Positions 39,630-50,386 of a stretch of 64,000 nucleotides of DNA are shown in pieces. The notes beneath the pieces were generated by a model that saw nothing but the letters and a program-made list of their open reading frames with translations, was not told the origin of the DNA and searched no databases. Positions within the stretch are counted from its first letter, which is position 1. Every line of letters starts with the position of its first letter. Source of the stretch: Methylobacterium sp. Leaf123 (GTDB lineage: Bacteria > Pseudomonadota > Alphaproteobacteria > Rhizobiales > Beijerinckiaceae); contig NZ_LMNS01000012.1 of NCBI RefSeq assembly GCF_001423405.1, positions 295,210 through 359,209 of the forward strand, in the 5' to 3' direction. Made by a program: the position numbers and the translations under genes.

Positions 39630-39727
39630 GAGCATGGTCCCGGCGGCGCATCCGGGACGATGCTCGCAACGCACGTTTTCGCATCGTCTTGATCTGACAG
39701 CCGAAAGCCAACTTTCGGGACGATGCT
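39630..39727. repeat. Bipartite palindromic repeat between trpD and trpC
   Basis: Two adjacent hairpins: GAGCATGGTCCCGG (39630-39643) with CCGGGACGATGCTC (39652-39665, one mismatch), and GCATCGTC (39681-39688) with GACGATGC (39719-39726) enclosing CCGAAAG/CTTTCGG (39701-39718). The shared CGGGACGATGCTC end suggests a dispersed repeat family; a related hairpin lies at 56143-56183. Confidence 0.65.
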
Positions 39728-39741
39728 CTGAGGACAAACCG

Positions 39742-40593
39742 ATGGACGACATCGTGGCCGACGTGACCATCGGGCCCGCCACGCCGGAGCGGGCGAGCGT
39801 GCTGGCCCGGATCGAGGCCTATAAGCGCCGCGAGATCGCCGAGGCGAAGTTGCGGGTGCCCCTGGCCAAGCTGGAAAAGCAAGTCGCCAAGGCCGAGCCG
39901 CCGCGCGGCTTCGCTGACGCCATCGCCCGGCATATCGCGGAAGGCCGCCCGGCCCTGATCGCCGAGATCAAGAAGGCCTCGCCTTCGAAGGGGCTGATCC
40001 GCGCCGATTTCGACCCGAAAAAGCTCGCCAAGGCCTATGCCAAGGGCGGCGCCACCTGCCTCTCGGTGCTGACCGACACGCCCTCCTTCCAGGGCGCGCC
40101 GGACTTCCTGATCGAGGCGCGCGCAGCCTGCGACCTGCCGGTCCTCCGCAAGGATTTCATGTTCGAGCCGTATCAGGTCTACGAGGCCCGCGCCTGGGGG
40201 GCCGATTGCGTCCTCGTCATCATGGCCTGCCTCGATGACGCGGAGGCCGCCGCCATCACCGAGACCGCGCATGATCTCGGCATGGACGTGCTGGTCGAGG
40301 TCCACGACGCGCAGGAGCTGGAGCGCGCCCTGCCGCTCGGCACGCGTCTCCTCGGCGTCAACAACCGCAACCTCAAGACCTTCGAGGTCTCGTTCGAGAC
40401 CGCGATCACCCTGAAGCCCGGCATCCCGGCCGACCGGATCGCCGTGGCCGAGAGCGGCATCGGCGGACATTCCGATGTGCTGCGGCTGAAGCAGCACGGG
40501 CTCGACACCATCCTCGTCGGCGAGAGCCTGATGCGGCAGGACGACGTGACCGCTGCCACCAAGGCTCTGCTGTTCGGGGATCAGGACCGGTGA
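39742..40593 (+). CDS. trpC: Indole-3-glycerol phosphate synthase
   Basis: Closes the indole ring from carboxyphenylaminodeoxyribulose phosphate. The 283-residue TIM-barrel product shows [17 protein letters not shown] (catalytic Lys and the SPSKG phosphate site), [46 protein letters not shown] and [13 protein letters not shown] precedes the ATG at 39742. The moaC start overlaps its stop codon. Confidence 0.97.
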   Translation: MDDIVADVTIGPATPERASVLARIEAYKRREIAEAKLRVPLAKLEKQVAKAEPPRGFADAIARHIAEGRPALIAEIKKASPSKGLIRADFDPKKLAKAYAKGGATCLSVLTDTPSFQGAPDFLIEARAACDLPVLRKDFMFEPYQVYEARAWGADCVLVIMACLDDAEAAAITETAHDLGMDVLVEVHDAQELERALPLGTRLLGVNNRNLKTFEVSFETAITLKPGIPADRIAVAESGIGGHSDVLRLKQHGLDTILVGESLMRQDDVTAATKALLFGDQDR

Positions 40594-41075
40594 GCGGCGC
40601 CACCCTCACCCATATCGACCGGACCGGCGCGGCCAACATGGTCGATGTCTCGGACAAGGCCGCGACCTCGCGCACGGCGGTGGCCGAGGGCGTGGTGGTG
40701 ATGCTGCCCGAGACCCTGGCGCTGATCCGCGAGGGCGATGCCAAGAAGGGCGACGTCATCGGCACCGCCCGGCTCGCCGGCATCATGGCGGCCAAGCGCA
40801 CGCATGAGCTGATCCCGCTCTGCCACCCGTTGCTGATCACCAAGGTCCGGCTCACCTGCGAGCCCGACGATTCCCTGCCCGGTCTTCGCCTCACCGCGGA
40901 GGTGAAGGTGCAGGGCCAGACCGGCGTCGAGATGGAGGCGCTGACCGCCGTCTCGGTCGCCTGCCTGACGGTCTACGACATGGTGAAGGCCGCCGATCGC
41001 GGCATGCGCATCGAGGGCATCCGTCTCCTCTCGAAGGAAGGCGGCAAGTCCGGCGCGTGGAACGCCGGCTCATGA
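40590..41075 (+). CDS. moaC: Cyclic pyranopterin monophosphate synthase MoaC
   Basis: Second step of molybdopterin synthesis. The 161-residue product shows [53 protein letters not shown] (metal/substrate His), and [22 protein letters not shown] ending [23 protein letters not shown]. The start is GTG overlapping trpC (GTGA). trpC-moaC-moeA linkage is common in alphaproteobacteria. Confidence 0.96.
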   Translation: MSGATLTHIDRTGAANMVDVSDKAATSRTAVAEGVVVMLPETLALIREGDAKKGDVIGTARLAGIMAAKRTHELIPLCHPLLITKVRLTCEPDDSLPGLRLTAEVKVQGQTGVEMEALTAVSVACLTVYDMVKAADRGMRIEGIRLLSKEGGKSGAWNAGS

Positions 41076-42298
41076 GCCTGCTCCCGGTTGCCGAGGCTCT
41101 GGCAAAGATCCTCGCCGCCATCCCCGGCCCGGTCGCGGTGGAGGAAATCCCCATCGCGCAGGGCGCCGGCCGGACGCTCGCCGCCGACCTCACGGCCCGG
41201 CGCACCCAGCCGCCCTTCCCGGCCTCCGCCATGGACGGCTACGCCGTGCGCGCCGCCGACGTCGCGACCGTTCCGGCGCGCCTGCGCCTGATCGGCACCA
41301 GCGCCGCCGGCCACGGCTTCTCCGGAACGCTGCGGCCCGGCGAAGCGGTGCGTATCTTCACCGGCGCGCCCGTGCCCGAGGGCGCCGACGCGATCCTGAT
41401 CCAGGAGAACGCCGAGTCTGAGGGCGAGAGCGTCACCGCCCGCGAGCCGGTGGCAACTGGCCGCTTCCTGCGCCGCGCCGGCCTCGATTTCCGCGAGGGC
41501 GAAACGCTGGTGCGGGCCGGTGAGACCCTCGACGCGCGCCGCCTCGCGCTCGCGGCCAGCGCCGGCCATGCCGTGCTGCCCGTTCGGCGCAAACCGCGGG
41601 TCGCCGTCCTCGCGACCGGCGACGAGCTGGTGCGGCCGGGCGAGCCGGCGGCCTGGGACCAGATCGTCGCCTCGAACGGCCTCGCGCTCGGCGCGCTGAG
41701 CCTGGAAGCGGGCGCGGAGGTCATCGATCTCGGCATCGCCACCGACGATCTCGGCGCCTTGCGCGAGGCGGTCGGCCGTGCGCGCGCGGCCGAAGCTGAC
41801 CTGCTTGTTACGCTCGGCGGGGCCTCGGTCGGCGACCACGACCTCGTTCAGGCCGCCCTCGGGGCCGAGGGGCTGGAACTCGGCTTCTGGCGGGTGGCGC
41901 TCCGGCCCGGCAAGCCGCTGATGCACGGGCGGCTCGGGCCCATGGCGGTGATCGGCCTACCGGGCAATCCCGTCTCCTCGATCGTCTGCGGCCTGCTCTT
42001 CGTGGTGCCGGCGATCCGGGCGCTCCTCGGCGATGCGCGGGCGGGCGAGGACCGCAGCGAGCCGGCGACCCTCGGCCGCGACATGCCGGAGAACGATGCC
42101 CGCCAGGACTATCTGCGCGCCCGCCTCGATACGGCGCCGGACCGGCTGCCGATCGTCCACCCCGAGTCGCGCCAGGATTCCTCGATGCTCTCGGTGCTCG
42201 GCACCAGCGAGGCGCTGCTGATCCGTCCGCCGCATGCGAGCCCCGCCAAGGCGGGCGACCCGTGCCGGATCATCCGGCTCGATCGGCGGATCGTTTAA
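41072..42298 (+). CDS. moeA: Molybdopterin molybdotransferase MoeA
   Basis: Inserts molybdate into adenylated molybdopterin. The 408-residue product has the four-domain layout with [38 protein letters not shown], the MoCF-type [15 protein letters not shown] and [12 protein letters not shown], and [13 protein letters not shown]. The ATG at 41072 overlaps the moaC stop codon (ATGA). Last gene of the trp-moa unit. Confidence 0.95.
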   Translation: MSLLPVAEALAKILAAIPGPVAVEEIPIAQGAGRTLAADLTARRTQPPFPASAMDGYAVRAADVATVPARLRLIGTSAAGHGFSGTLRPGEAVRIFTGAPVPEGADAILIQENAESEGESVTAREPVATGRFLRRAGLDFREGETLVRAGETLDARRLALAASAGHAVLPVRRKPRVAVLATGDELVRPGEPAAWDQIVASNGLALGALSLEAGAEVIDLGIATDDLGALREAVGRARAAEADLLVTLGGASVGDHDLVQAALGAEGLELGFWRVALRPGKPLMHGRLGPMAVIGLPGNPVSSIVCGLLFVVPAIRALLGDARAGEDRSEPATLGRDMPENDARQDYLRARLDTAPDRLPIVHPESRQDSSMLSVLGTSEALLIRPPHASPAKAGDPCRIIRLDRRIV

Positions 42299-42392
42299 GC
42301 CGAGAGTGCTGTCCGTGCAGATTGCATCGTTCGGGCAAGGTTGTTCGCGTCTGCGCCATTGACGTAGGGTGGTGAGCCGCTCATTTGGTGAG

Positions 42393-42719
42393 ATGGCCGA
42401 CGCGCTCCATACCGTCATCGAGACCGAGATTTATCTTCGGTCGGCGGAGCGCCTGATGACCGAGGCGGAGCGGGCAGCGGTCGTGGACGTTCTCGCCGCC
42501 GACCCATTCGCTGGCGATGTGATCCCGGGTACGGGTGGGCTGCGCAAGGTTCGCGTGCCTCTACCCGGTCGTGGCAAGCGCGGAGGCGCACGGGTGATCA
42601 CGTGTTTTGTGAGCGCACGCGGCGTGTACCTGCTTCTGGCCTACGCGAAGAACGATCAAGCCAATCCGACACCGGCACAGGCGCAAGCGCTGGCGCGGTT
42701 GGTCGATACGCTGTTTTGA
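42393..42719 (+). CDS. RelE/HigB-like toxin
   Basis: The 108-residue product has the RelE-type layout of the DUF1044/HigB-like group: helical N-terminus (SAERLMTEAERAAVVDVLAAD), a GDVIPGTGGLRKVRVPLPGRGKRGGARVI core with several basic residues, and strands ITCFVSARGVYLLLAYAKND. Such toxins are ribosome-dependent mRNA nucleases in characterised cases. The ATG at 42393 has GGTGAG close upstream. It precedes a helix-turn-helix gene by ten bases in toxin-first order, as in higBA. Confidence 0.82.
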   Translation: MADALHTVIETEIYLRSAERLMTEAERAAVVDVLAADPFAGDVIPGTGGLRKVRVPLPGRGKRGGARVITCFVSARGVYLLLAYAKNDQANPTPAQAQALARLVDTLF

Positions 42720-42729
42720 GGATGAAGCC

Positions 42730-43023
42730 ATGGATGAGGCGACGTTCCAGGAACTGACGCGCAGCCTTGAGCAGGCGGCCGCCCATGCGCGCGGCGAGAC
42801 CGTCGGTGGATTGCAGGTGCACGTTCCCCACGACATCGATGTGGTTGCGGTGCGGAGAGCCTCGGCTCTCTCACAGGACGCCTTCGCCCGCCGCATCGGC
42901 GTGGCCGTCGGGACGTTGCGGAACTGGGAACAGCGACGGCGGCGGCCCGAGGGGCCCGCCCGCGTGCTCCTCGCTCTTCTGGAAAAGAACCCGCGCCTCG
43001 TGGAGGAGACGCTCGGCGGTTGA
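42730..43023 (+). CDS. XRE/HigA-like helix-turn-helix antitoxin
   Basis: The 97-residue product ends in an XRE-type helix-turn-helix (SQDAFARRIGVAVGTLRNWE followed by QRRRRPEGPARVLLALL), preceded by a helical toxin-binding segment (FQELTRSLEQAAAHARGE). It should neutralise the upstream toxin and repress the pair. A start eight bases further upstream (42722) is out of frame; the ATG at 42730 is the first suitable one. Confidence 0.84.
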   Translation: MDEATFQELTRSLEQAAAHARGETVGGLQVHVPHDIDVVAVRRASALSQDAFARRIGVAVGTLRNWEQRRRRPEGPARVLLALLEKNPRLVEETLGG

Positions 43024-43208
43024 GCCCGTGGCGGGCCGGCAACCCGGCCGTTCCCGCCTCGCAGACGCCCCGACGGCGCAAAAGTCTTGCATCCGCCTGA
43101 TTTTCTGCCGAAGAGGGCGGCCTTCACCGGATATGGGCCACCGGCAAAGGGCACGGGACCGCGCGGCAGACGCCGCCGGGCAAGCATGGGCGGGGAGCGT
43201 TGGGACCG

Positions 43209-43670
43209 ATGAGTGAGACGCGGGAGCTGGGTTCGGCTGACATCCAGAAGGTGCTGGAACTGCTGCCCCACCGCTATCCCTTCCTGATGATCGATCGCAT
43301 CATCGAGATCGACCGGGACGAGAGCTGCATCGGCATCAAGAACGTCACGGCGAACGAGCCGCAATTCACCGGGCACTTTCCCGGCCTGCCGGTCTTCCCC
43401 GGCGTGCTGCTGATCGAGGGCATGGCCCAGACCGCGGGCGCGATCTGCTGCCGCCACATCATGAGCGACGACCTGAAGACCAAGCAGGTCTTCTTCATGA
43501 CCATCGACAAGTGCAAGTTCCGCAAGCCCGTCGTGCCCGGCGACCAAGTGCGCTTCCACATGACGAAGATGAACCAGCGCAAGACCATGTGGTGGTTCCG
43601 CGGCGAGGCCCGCGTCGATGGCGTGCTCGTGGCCCAGGCCGAGATCGGTGCCATGCTGGTGACGGAGTGA
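43209..43670 (+). CDS. fabZ: 3-hydroxyacyl-[acyl-carrier-protein] dehydratase FabZ
   Basis: Dehydrates 3-hydroxyacyl-ACP in fatty acid synthesis; next to lpxA it helps balance fatty acid and lipid A supply. The 153-residue hot-dog-fold product shows [44 protein letters not shown] (split catalytic His and Glu) and [13 protein letters not shown] at 43209 is used; a TTG three codons upstream has GGGGAG nearer to it. lpxD, usually just before fabZ, is absent. Confidence 0.96.
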   Translation: MSETRELGSADIQKVLELLPHRYPFLMIDRIIEIDRDESCIGIKNVTANEPQFTGHFPGLPVFPGVLLIEGMAQTAGAICCRHIMSDDLKTKQVFFMTIDKCKFRKPVVPGDQVRFHMTKMNQRKTMWWFRGEARVDGVLVAQAEIGAMLVTE

Positions 43671-44482
43671 ACATCGTGCGGGACGGGATCCATCCGAGCA
43701 GCGTCGTCGAGGACGGCGCCCGGCTCGGGGACGGCGTGCGGATCGGACCGTTCTGCCATATCGGGCCTGACGTCGTGCTGGGGGACGGCTGCGAACTCGT
43801 CAGCCATGTCGTCGTCGCCGGCCGGACCACGGTCGGCGCGCGCACCCGGATCTACCCGTTCGCCTCGATCGGCCACCCGCCGCAGGATCTGAAATTCCGC
43901 GGTGAGCCCTCGACGCTGGTGGTCGGCTCCGATTGCCTGATCCGCGAGGGCGTGACGATGAATCCCGGCACGGCCGGCGGCGGCCTGGAGACGGTGGTCG
44001 GCAACGGCTGCGCCTTCCTGGCCAACAGCCATGTTGGCCATGATTGCCGCGTCGGCGACCACGTCATCTTCTCCAACAATGTGATGCTCGCCGGGCATTG
44101 CACGGTGGGCAACTACGCCATCCTCGGCGGCGGGGCGGCAGTGATCCAGTTCGCCCGCGTCGGCGACCATGCCTTCGTCGGCGGCCTCTCGGGGCTGGAG
44201 AACGACTGCATCCCCTACGGCATGGTGCTCGGCAACCGCGCCTATCTCTCCGGGCTCAACATCATCGGCCTCCAGCGCCGCGGTTTCTCGCGTGAGGATA
44301 TCCACGCCCTGCGCCGGGCCTATCGGCTGCTCTTCGCCCAGGAAGGCACGCTGATGGAGCGCGTCGAGGACGTGGCGGCCGAGTTCGACACCCATTCGGC
44401 GATCCACGAAATCCTCGCCTTCATCCGCGCGGGCGGCAAGCGCTCGATCTGTACGCCCCGCCCCGTCTCCGCGGCGGCCTGA
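43667..44482 (+). CDS. lpxA: UDP-N-acetylglucosamine acyltransferase LpxA
   Basis: First step of lipid A synthesis. The 271-residue product is a left-handed beta-helix of hexapeptide repeats ([20 protein letters not shown] onward) with the catalytic His in [14 protein letters not shown], the family motif [13 protein letters not shown], and a helical C-terminus. GTG start overlaps the fabZ stop (GTGA). Confidence 0.96.
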   Translation: MNIVRDGIHPSSVVEDGARLGDGVRIGPFCHIGPDVVLGDGCELVSHVVVAGRTTVGARTRIYPFASIGHPPQDLKFRGEPSTLVVGSDCLIREGVTMNPGTAGGGLETVVGNGCAFLANSHVGHDCRVGDHVIFSNNVMLAGHCTVGNYAILGGGAAVIQFARVGDHAFVGGLSGLENDCIPYGMVLGNRAYLSGLNIIGLQRRGFSREDIHALRRAYRLLFAQEGTLMERVEDVAAEFDTHSAIHEILAFIRAGGKRSICTPRPVSAAA

Positions 44483-44493
44483 GGCGGCCCGTT

Positions 44494-45342
44494 GTGATCG
44501 ATCCCGCCCGGCCCCTCGCCCTGGTGGCCGGCGCGGGCCACCTGCCGGAACTCGTCGCGGCCTCTCTCGATCGGGCGCGGCGGCCGTTCCGCGTGCTGGC
44601 CGTGCGCGGCTTCACCGAGCGGGCGATGCGGCGGCGTGCGGATGCGGTGGTCGATCTCCTCGACATCCCCGGCACCCTGGGCATCCTGAAGGAGTGGGCT
44701 CCCGCCGCCGTGGTGCCGGCCGGCGGCGTCACCCGCCCAAGCCCGGCCGCCCTGCTCAACGCGGCGCACGCGGTGCGCAACCGCGACATCCTGAAGAGTC
44801 TCGCCGGCGGTGACGACCGCCTGCTCCGGGCCGTGCTCTCGCTCCTCGAAGAAAACGGGCACCGGGTGCTCGGCGTCCACGAGGTCGCGCCCGACCTGCT
44901 CGGCCGGCTCGGTCGGCTCGGTCGGGTGGCGCCGGATCCCGACGCGACCCTCTCGATTGCCACGGGCCGCGCCATGCTCGGCGCGCTGAGTCCGTTCGAT
45001 GTCGGGCAGGCCGCCGTGGTGGCGGGCGAGCGCGTCATCGCCGTCGAGGGCCCCGAGGGCACCGACCGCATGCTCGCCCGCGCCCGCGCGCTCAACCGCA
45101 AGCCCTTCGGCCGCGGCACGCCCGCGAAGGGGACGGTGCTCGTGAAGCTGCCGAAACTCGGCCAGGATCTGCGGATCGACCTGCCGGCCATCGGCCCGCG
45201 CACCGTGCGCCGCGCCGCGGAGGCCGGCTGCGCCGGCATCGCCATCGGCGCCGGCCATACGCTGGTGATCGACGGCGAGGCGACGGTGACGGCCGCGGAT
45301 GCGGCGGGTCTGTTCCTGATCGGCGTGGAGGTCGCCCCGTGA
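44494..45342 (+). CDS. lpxI: UDP-2,3-diacylglucosamine pyrophosphatase LpxI
   Basis: Hydrolyses UDP-2,3-diacylglucosamine to lipid X; the alphaproteobacterial replacement of LpxH. The 282-residue product shows LALVAGAGHLPELVA, VPAGGVTRPS, LSLLEENGHRVLGVHEVAPDLL, DVGQAAVVAGERVIAVEGPEGTD and GIAIGAGHTLVID. GTG start with GAGG nine bases upstream; lpxB overlaps its stop codon. Confidence 0.94.
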   Translation: MIDPARPLALVAGAGHLPELVAASLDRARRPFRVLAVRGFTERAMRRRADAVVDLLDIPGTLGILKEWAPAAVVPAGGVTRPSPAALLNAAHAVRNRDILKSLAGGDDRLLRAVLSLLEENGHRVLGVHEVAPDLLGRLGRLGRVAPDPDATLSIATGRAMLGALSPFDVGQAAVVAGERVIAVEGPEGTDRMLARARALNRKPFGRGTPAKGTVLVKLPKLGQDLRIDLPAIGPRTVRRAAEAGCAGIAIGAGHTLVIDGEATVTAADAAGLFLIGVEVAP

Positions 45343-46499
45343 CGCATCGGCGGATCTGGCTCGTGGCGGGCGAGGATTCCGGCGACCAGCTCGGCGCCAA
45401 GCTGATCCGGGCCCTGCGGGCGCTCGCGCCCGAGCCCCTGACGCTCGGCGGCGTCGGCGGCGAGGCGATGGAGGCCGAGGGCTTCCGCTCGCTCTTTCCC
45501 ATCGATGACGTGGCGGTGATGGGCTACCTGCCCGTGCTTGCCCGCGCCCGCACCCTGCTGCGGCGCATCCGCGAGACCGTGGACGACGTCGTGGCCGGTC
45601 GGCCGGACGTGCTCGTCATCATCGACAGCCCCGGCTTCACCCACGCGGTCGCGACCCGCGTGCGCAAGCGCCTGCCGGATCTGCCGATCGTCGATTACGT
45701 CTCGCCGAGCGTGTGGGCGTGGCGGCCGTGGCGGGCCAAGGGCATGGTGCCCTTCATCGACCACGTGCTCGCCCTCCTCCCCTTCGAGCCGGAGGCGCAT
45801 CGCCGCCTCGGCGGGCCACCCTGCACCTATGTCGGCCACCCGCTGATCGAGCGTCTGGCCGAGCTGCGCCCCTCCCCCGAGGAAACGTCGGTCCGCGAAG
45901 GCCGCCCGCCGGTCCTCGCCGTCCTGCCGGGCTCGCGCCGCTCAGAAATCGAACGGCTGATGCCGATCTTCGGACAGGCGACCGCCGAACTCAGCCGGCG
46001 GGTCGGCCCGTTCGAGATCGAGCTGCCGGCGGTGAGCCGTCACCGCGCCCTGATCGAGCGGCTGGCCGCCGCCTGGGAGCGGCATCCGCGGATCGTCCAC
46101 GGGGGGGGCGACAAGTACGCGACCTTCCGGCGGGCGCGGGCCGCGCTCGCGGCCTCCGGCACCGTCACCCTCGAACTTGCGCTCGCCGGCGTGCCGATGG
46201 TCGTGGCCTACAAGGTGTCGCGGGTCGAGGAAGTCATCGCCCGGCGGCTGATCCAGGTGCCGACGATCGTGCTGCCGAACCTGATCCTGTCCGAGAACGC
46301 CATGCCGGAATTCGTGCAGGCGGATTGTACGCCGGAGCGGCTGGCCGAGACGCTGGCGCCGCTTCTCGCGGGCGGCCCCGCCCGCCGGACACAGCTCGAC
46401 GCGCTGGCCCGGATCGACGGCCGGATGCGGCTGCCCGGCGACGAGGAACCGAGCCAGGCGGCGGCCCGGATCGTCTTGGGCGCGCAGAGGGCGGCATGA
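45339..46499 (+). CDS. lpxB: Lipid-A-disaccharide synthase LpxB
   Basis: GT19 glycosyltransferase joining lipid X to UDP-2,3-diacylglucosamine. The 386-residue product shows [77 protein letters not shown] and [22 protein letters not shown] split across motifs. GTG start in a GTGA overlap with lpxI; yaiI overlaps its end. Confidence 0.96.
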   Translation: MTHRRIWLVAGEDSGDQLGAKLIRALRALAPEPLTLGGVGGEAMEAEGFRSLFPIDDVAVMGYLPVLARARTLLRRIRETVDDVVAGRPDVLVIIDSPGFTHAVATRVRKRLPDLPIVDYVSPSVWAWRPWRAKGMVPFIDHVLALLPFEPEAHRRLGGPPCTYVGHPLIERLAELRPSPEETSVREGRPPVLAVLPGSRRSEIERLMPIFGQATAELSRRVGPFEIELPAVSRHRALIERLAAAWERHPRIVHGGGDKYATFRRARAALAASGTVTLELALAGVPMVVAYKVSRVEEVIARRLIQVPTIVLPNLILSENAMPEFVQADCTPERLAETLAPLLAGGPARRTQLDALARIDGRMRLPGDEEPSQAAARIVLGAQRAA

Positions 46500-46978
46500 G
46501 CGAGGAAGCGACGACGCCGAGGATCGCGATCTACGTCGATGCCGACGCCTGTCCGGTGAAGGACGAGGTGTACCGCGTCGCCGGGCGCTACGGCCTCCAC
46601 GTCTTCGTCGTCTCGAACAGCTTTCTGAACCTGCCGCGCGAGCCCTGGATCGAGCGGGTCGTGGTCGGGGACAAGTTCGACGCGGCCGACGACTGGATCG
46701 CCGAGCGGGCGAGCCGCGGCGCCGTCGTCATCACGGCAGATGTGCCGCTGGCGAGCCGCTGCGTGAAAACCGGCGCGGTCGCGCTCGCGCCGAACGGCAA
46801 GGCCTTCACGGAGTCGTCGGTCGGTCTCGCCCTCGCGACCCGCAACCTGATGCAGGATTTGCGCGAAGCCGGCGCAATCACCGGTGGACCGAGGCCGTTT
46901 TCACCGAAGGACCGCTCGGCCTTTCTCGGTGCTCTGGATCGCGTGGTCATGCGCCTGAAGCGCGATCTCAAGCTCTGA
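46496..46978 (+). CDS. YaiI/YqxD (DUF188) family protein, PIN-like
   Basis: The 160-residue product has the DUF188 N-terminus [51 protein letters not shown], and the C-terminal [19 protein letters not shown]. The conserved Asp residues resemble PIN-like nuclease sites; function unproven. Its ATG overlaps the lpxB stop (ATGA), so it is made with the lipid A enzymes. A hairpin follows at 46986-47013. Confidence 0.9.
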   Translation: MSEEATTPRIAIYVDADACPVKDEVYRVAGRYGLHVFVVSNSFLNLPREPWIERVVVGDKFDAADDWIAERASRGAVVITADVPLASRCVKTGAVALAPNGKAFTESSVGLALATRNLMQDLREAGAITGGPRPFSPKDRSAFLGALDRVVMRLKRDLKL

Positions 46979-46985
46979 CATCGTG

Positions 46986-47013
46986 CGCCTCCGGACCGCA
47001 GGGTCCGGAGGCG
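46986..47013. terminator. Hairpin between convergent yaiI-like gene and gltA
   Basis: CGCCTCCGGACC and GGTCCGGAGGCG (12-base perfect stem) flank a four-base loop. It lies between convergent stop codons; only GATCTT follows on the plus strand, so termination strength is uncertain. Confidence 0.65.
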
Positions 47014-47022
47014 ATCTTCCGC

Positions 47023-48312
<1,290 letters not shown>

Positions 48313-48790
48313 GGGATCGCGGACCCTCTCTTGCGACGGGAACAGCACGGGACTGGAAGGCAAGGCCTCCCGCTCCGTTGTGGCGCCGCAGCAGAGCACT
48401 GCGCCCGCTCACTGAAGCACCGGGTTAGCGGATCGGTCGGCGCCCAGCAACGGTGGGTCTCTCCCGGCCTCTTCGCATATGCGAAAAACGAGCCGGATCT
48501 GTCACTGTACGCGCCGGATGAAAACGAGTCCGACCCGCTGGCTCTTTCAACTTTCGATCGTTTTGGGCGCTCCGACAGAGCGAAGATGACGCAGAATGAC
48601 ACGTTCAGGCAAGACTTTCCGGCCCTCGACCGGACGATCTGTCGCCGTCGAAGGACGAGGCTGTCATTTGCGCTAAAATGTCATTTAGAGCGACGCGAAG
48701 CCCGTGAGGAGACGGATATCGCGCCGCGGCGCACCAGCTCAGCCCATGCACCGCGACGTTGGACGCGGAGATCCGTCGCGTGGCCCGGCG
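48313..48790. other. Intergenic region upstream of gltA
   Basis: This 478-base region lies between the gltX 3' end and gltA, both on the minus strand, and must hold the gltA promoter. It contains the 14-base palindrome at 48472-48485 and two direct copies of TGTCATTT (48662-48669 and 48679-48686) 17 bases apart, in an imperfect dyad (CTAAAATGTCATTTAG). No credible gene was found. Confidence 0.55.
48472..48485. promoter_or_regulatory. Perfect palindrome TTCGCATATGCGAA, probable operator upstream of gltA
   Basis: A 14-base perfect palindrome, AT-richer than its surroundings, about 160 bases before the gltA start codon. Form and place suit a dimeric transcription factor site; the regulator is unknown. 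Confidence 0.5.
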
Positions 48791-50215
48791 TCAGGCCGGC
48801 AGGCGATCCCGGAGGCGAGCCAGTGCCTCGTCGCGGCCGAGCACGGCCAGGACGTCGAAGACCGGCGGCGAGGTGGCACGTCCCGTCAGCGCCGCCCGCA
48901 GGGGCTGGGCGACTTGGCCCAGCTTGACCCCCTGAACGTCCGCGAACTGGCGCACCGCAGCCTCCGTCGTCGCCGCGTTCCATTCCGGCAGGGCTTCGAG
49001 CGCCGGCAGGAGCGCCCGCAGCCGCTCCGGCGCGTCGCCTGCGAGCAAGGTTTCGGCCTTGGCGTCGAGGGCGAGCGGACGCGGGGCGTAGAGGTAGTAG
49101 GCGCTGTCGAGGAGTTCGACGAGGGTCTTGGCGCGCTCCTTCAGGCCGGGCATCGCCGACAGGAGCTTTTCGCGCAGATCCGGCGTCAACTTGCTCGGCA
49201 GGCCGCGCTCGGGGCCGCGAGCCGGCAGGATCGCGTCGATCGCATCCACCAGAACCGAATCGGCGCTGCCGCGGATATAGAGCCCGTTGAGGCTTTCCAG
49301 CTTCGTGAAGTCGAACCGCGCTGCCGAGCGGCCAATCGCCTTCAGATCGAAGGCGGCGATCATCTCCTCGGTGGAGAACACTTCCTGATCGCCGTGGCTC
49401 CAGCCAAGCCGCACGAGGTAGTTGCGAAGCGCCGCCGGGAGGTAGCCGCGGTCGCGGTACTCCTCGACGCCCAGCGCGCCGTGGCGCTTCGACAGCTTCG
49501 CGCCGTCCGCCCCGTGGATGAGCGGGATATGCGCCATGGCCGGCACGTCCCAGCCGAGCGCCCGGTAGATCTGGCTCTGGCGGGCGGCGTTGGTGAGGTG
49601 GTCGTCGCCGCGGATCACCTGCGTGACGCCCATATCGTGGTCGTCCACCACGACGGCGAGCATGTAGGTCGGCGTGCCGTCGGAGCGCAGCAGCACGAGA
49701 TCGTCGAGATCGCGGTTGGCCCATGTGACGCGGCCCTGCACGGCGTCCTCGACCACGGTTTCGCCCTCGCTCGGTGCACGCAGCCGGATCACAGGCTTCA
49801 CGCCCGCAGGAGCGTCGGACGGGTCGCGGTCACGCCAGCGGCCGTCGTAGCGCGGGGCGCGGCCCTCGGCGCGGGCGGTCTCGCGCATCTGAGTCAGCTC
49901 TTCGGCGCTGGCGTAGCAGTGATAGGCGTTGCCCGAGGCGAGCAGGCTCTCGGCGACCTCGCGGTGCCGCTCGGCGCGGGCGAATTGGTAGATCACCTCC
50001 CCGTCCCAATCGAGGCCGAGCCAGCGCATCCCGTCGAGGATCGCGTCGATCGCCCCTTGCGTCGAGCGTTCCCGGTCGGTGTCCTCGATGCGCAGCAGCA
50101 TCCGCCCGCCGAAGCGGCGGGCGTAGAGCCAATTGAACAGAGCCGTGCGCGCTCCGCCGATATGCAGGAAGCCCGTGGGTGAGGGCGCAAAGCGCGTGAC
50201 GACCGGTGACGACAT
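48791..50215 (-). CDS. gltX: Glutamyl-tRNA synthetase
   Basis: Class I aminoacyl-tRNA synthetase charging tRNA with Glu. The 474-residue product has the HIGH-type motif in [30 protein letters not shown], the KMSKS-type [10 protein letters not shown], and a helical C-terminal anticodon domain. The ATG at 50215 gives the usual N-terminus ([15 protein letters not shown]). It is divergent from comEC. Confidence 0.97.
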   Translation of the reverse strand: MSSPVVTRFAPSPTGFLHIGGARTALFNWLYARRFGGRMLLRIEDTDRERSTQGAIDAILDGMRWLGLDWDGEVIYQFARAERHREVAESLLASGNAYHCYASAEELTQMRETARAEGRAPRYDGRWRDRDPSDAPAGVKPVIRLRAPSEGETVVEDAVQGRVTWANRDLDDLVLLRSDGTPTYMLAVVVDDHDMGVTQVIRGDDHLTNAARQSQIYRALGWDVPAMAHIPLIHGADGAKLSKRHGALGVEEYRDRGYLPAALRNYLVRLGWSHGDQEVFSTEEMIAAFDLKAIGRSAARFDFTKLESLNGLYIRGSADSVLVDAIDAILPARGPERGLPSKLTPDLREKLLSAMPGLKERAKTLVELLDSAYYLYAPRPLALDAKAETLLAGDAPERLRALLPALEALPEWNAATTEAAVRQFADVQGVKLGQVAQPLRAALTGRATSPPVFDVLAVLGRDEALARLRDRLPA

Positions 50216-50386
50216 CGGCTGCTGGGAAGCTTCTTCTTGAAAAAGTGCGGGATGGCGCGCGTGCGGCTGCGGCCGGTCTCGGCGGGCGTGTAGCACGAGC
50301 GAGCGGATGCGTTAAGAATTCGTCACGACTGCCCGTCGCGCGGGCATCGCAGGTCTCGGAGCGCGGCGGGGCATGGCAGGGGGCGC

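Noticed and set aside
43024..43208. Hairpin GGGCCGG ... CCGGCC after the antitoxin gene as terminator
   Set aside because: The stem is short and there is no T run; it could be chance in GC-rich DNA.
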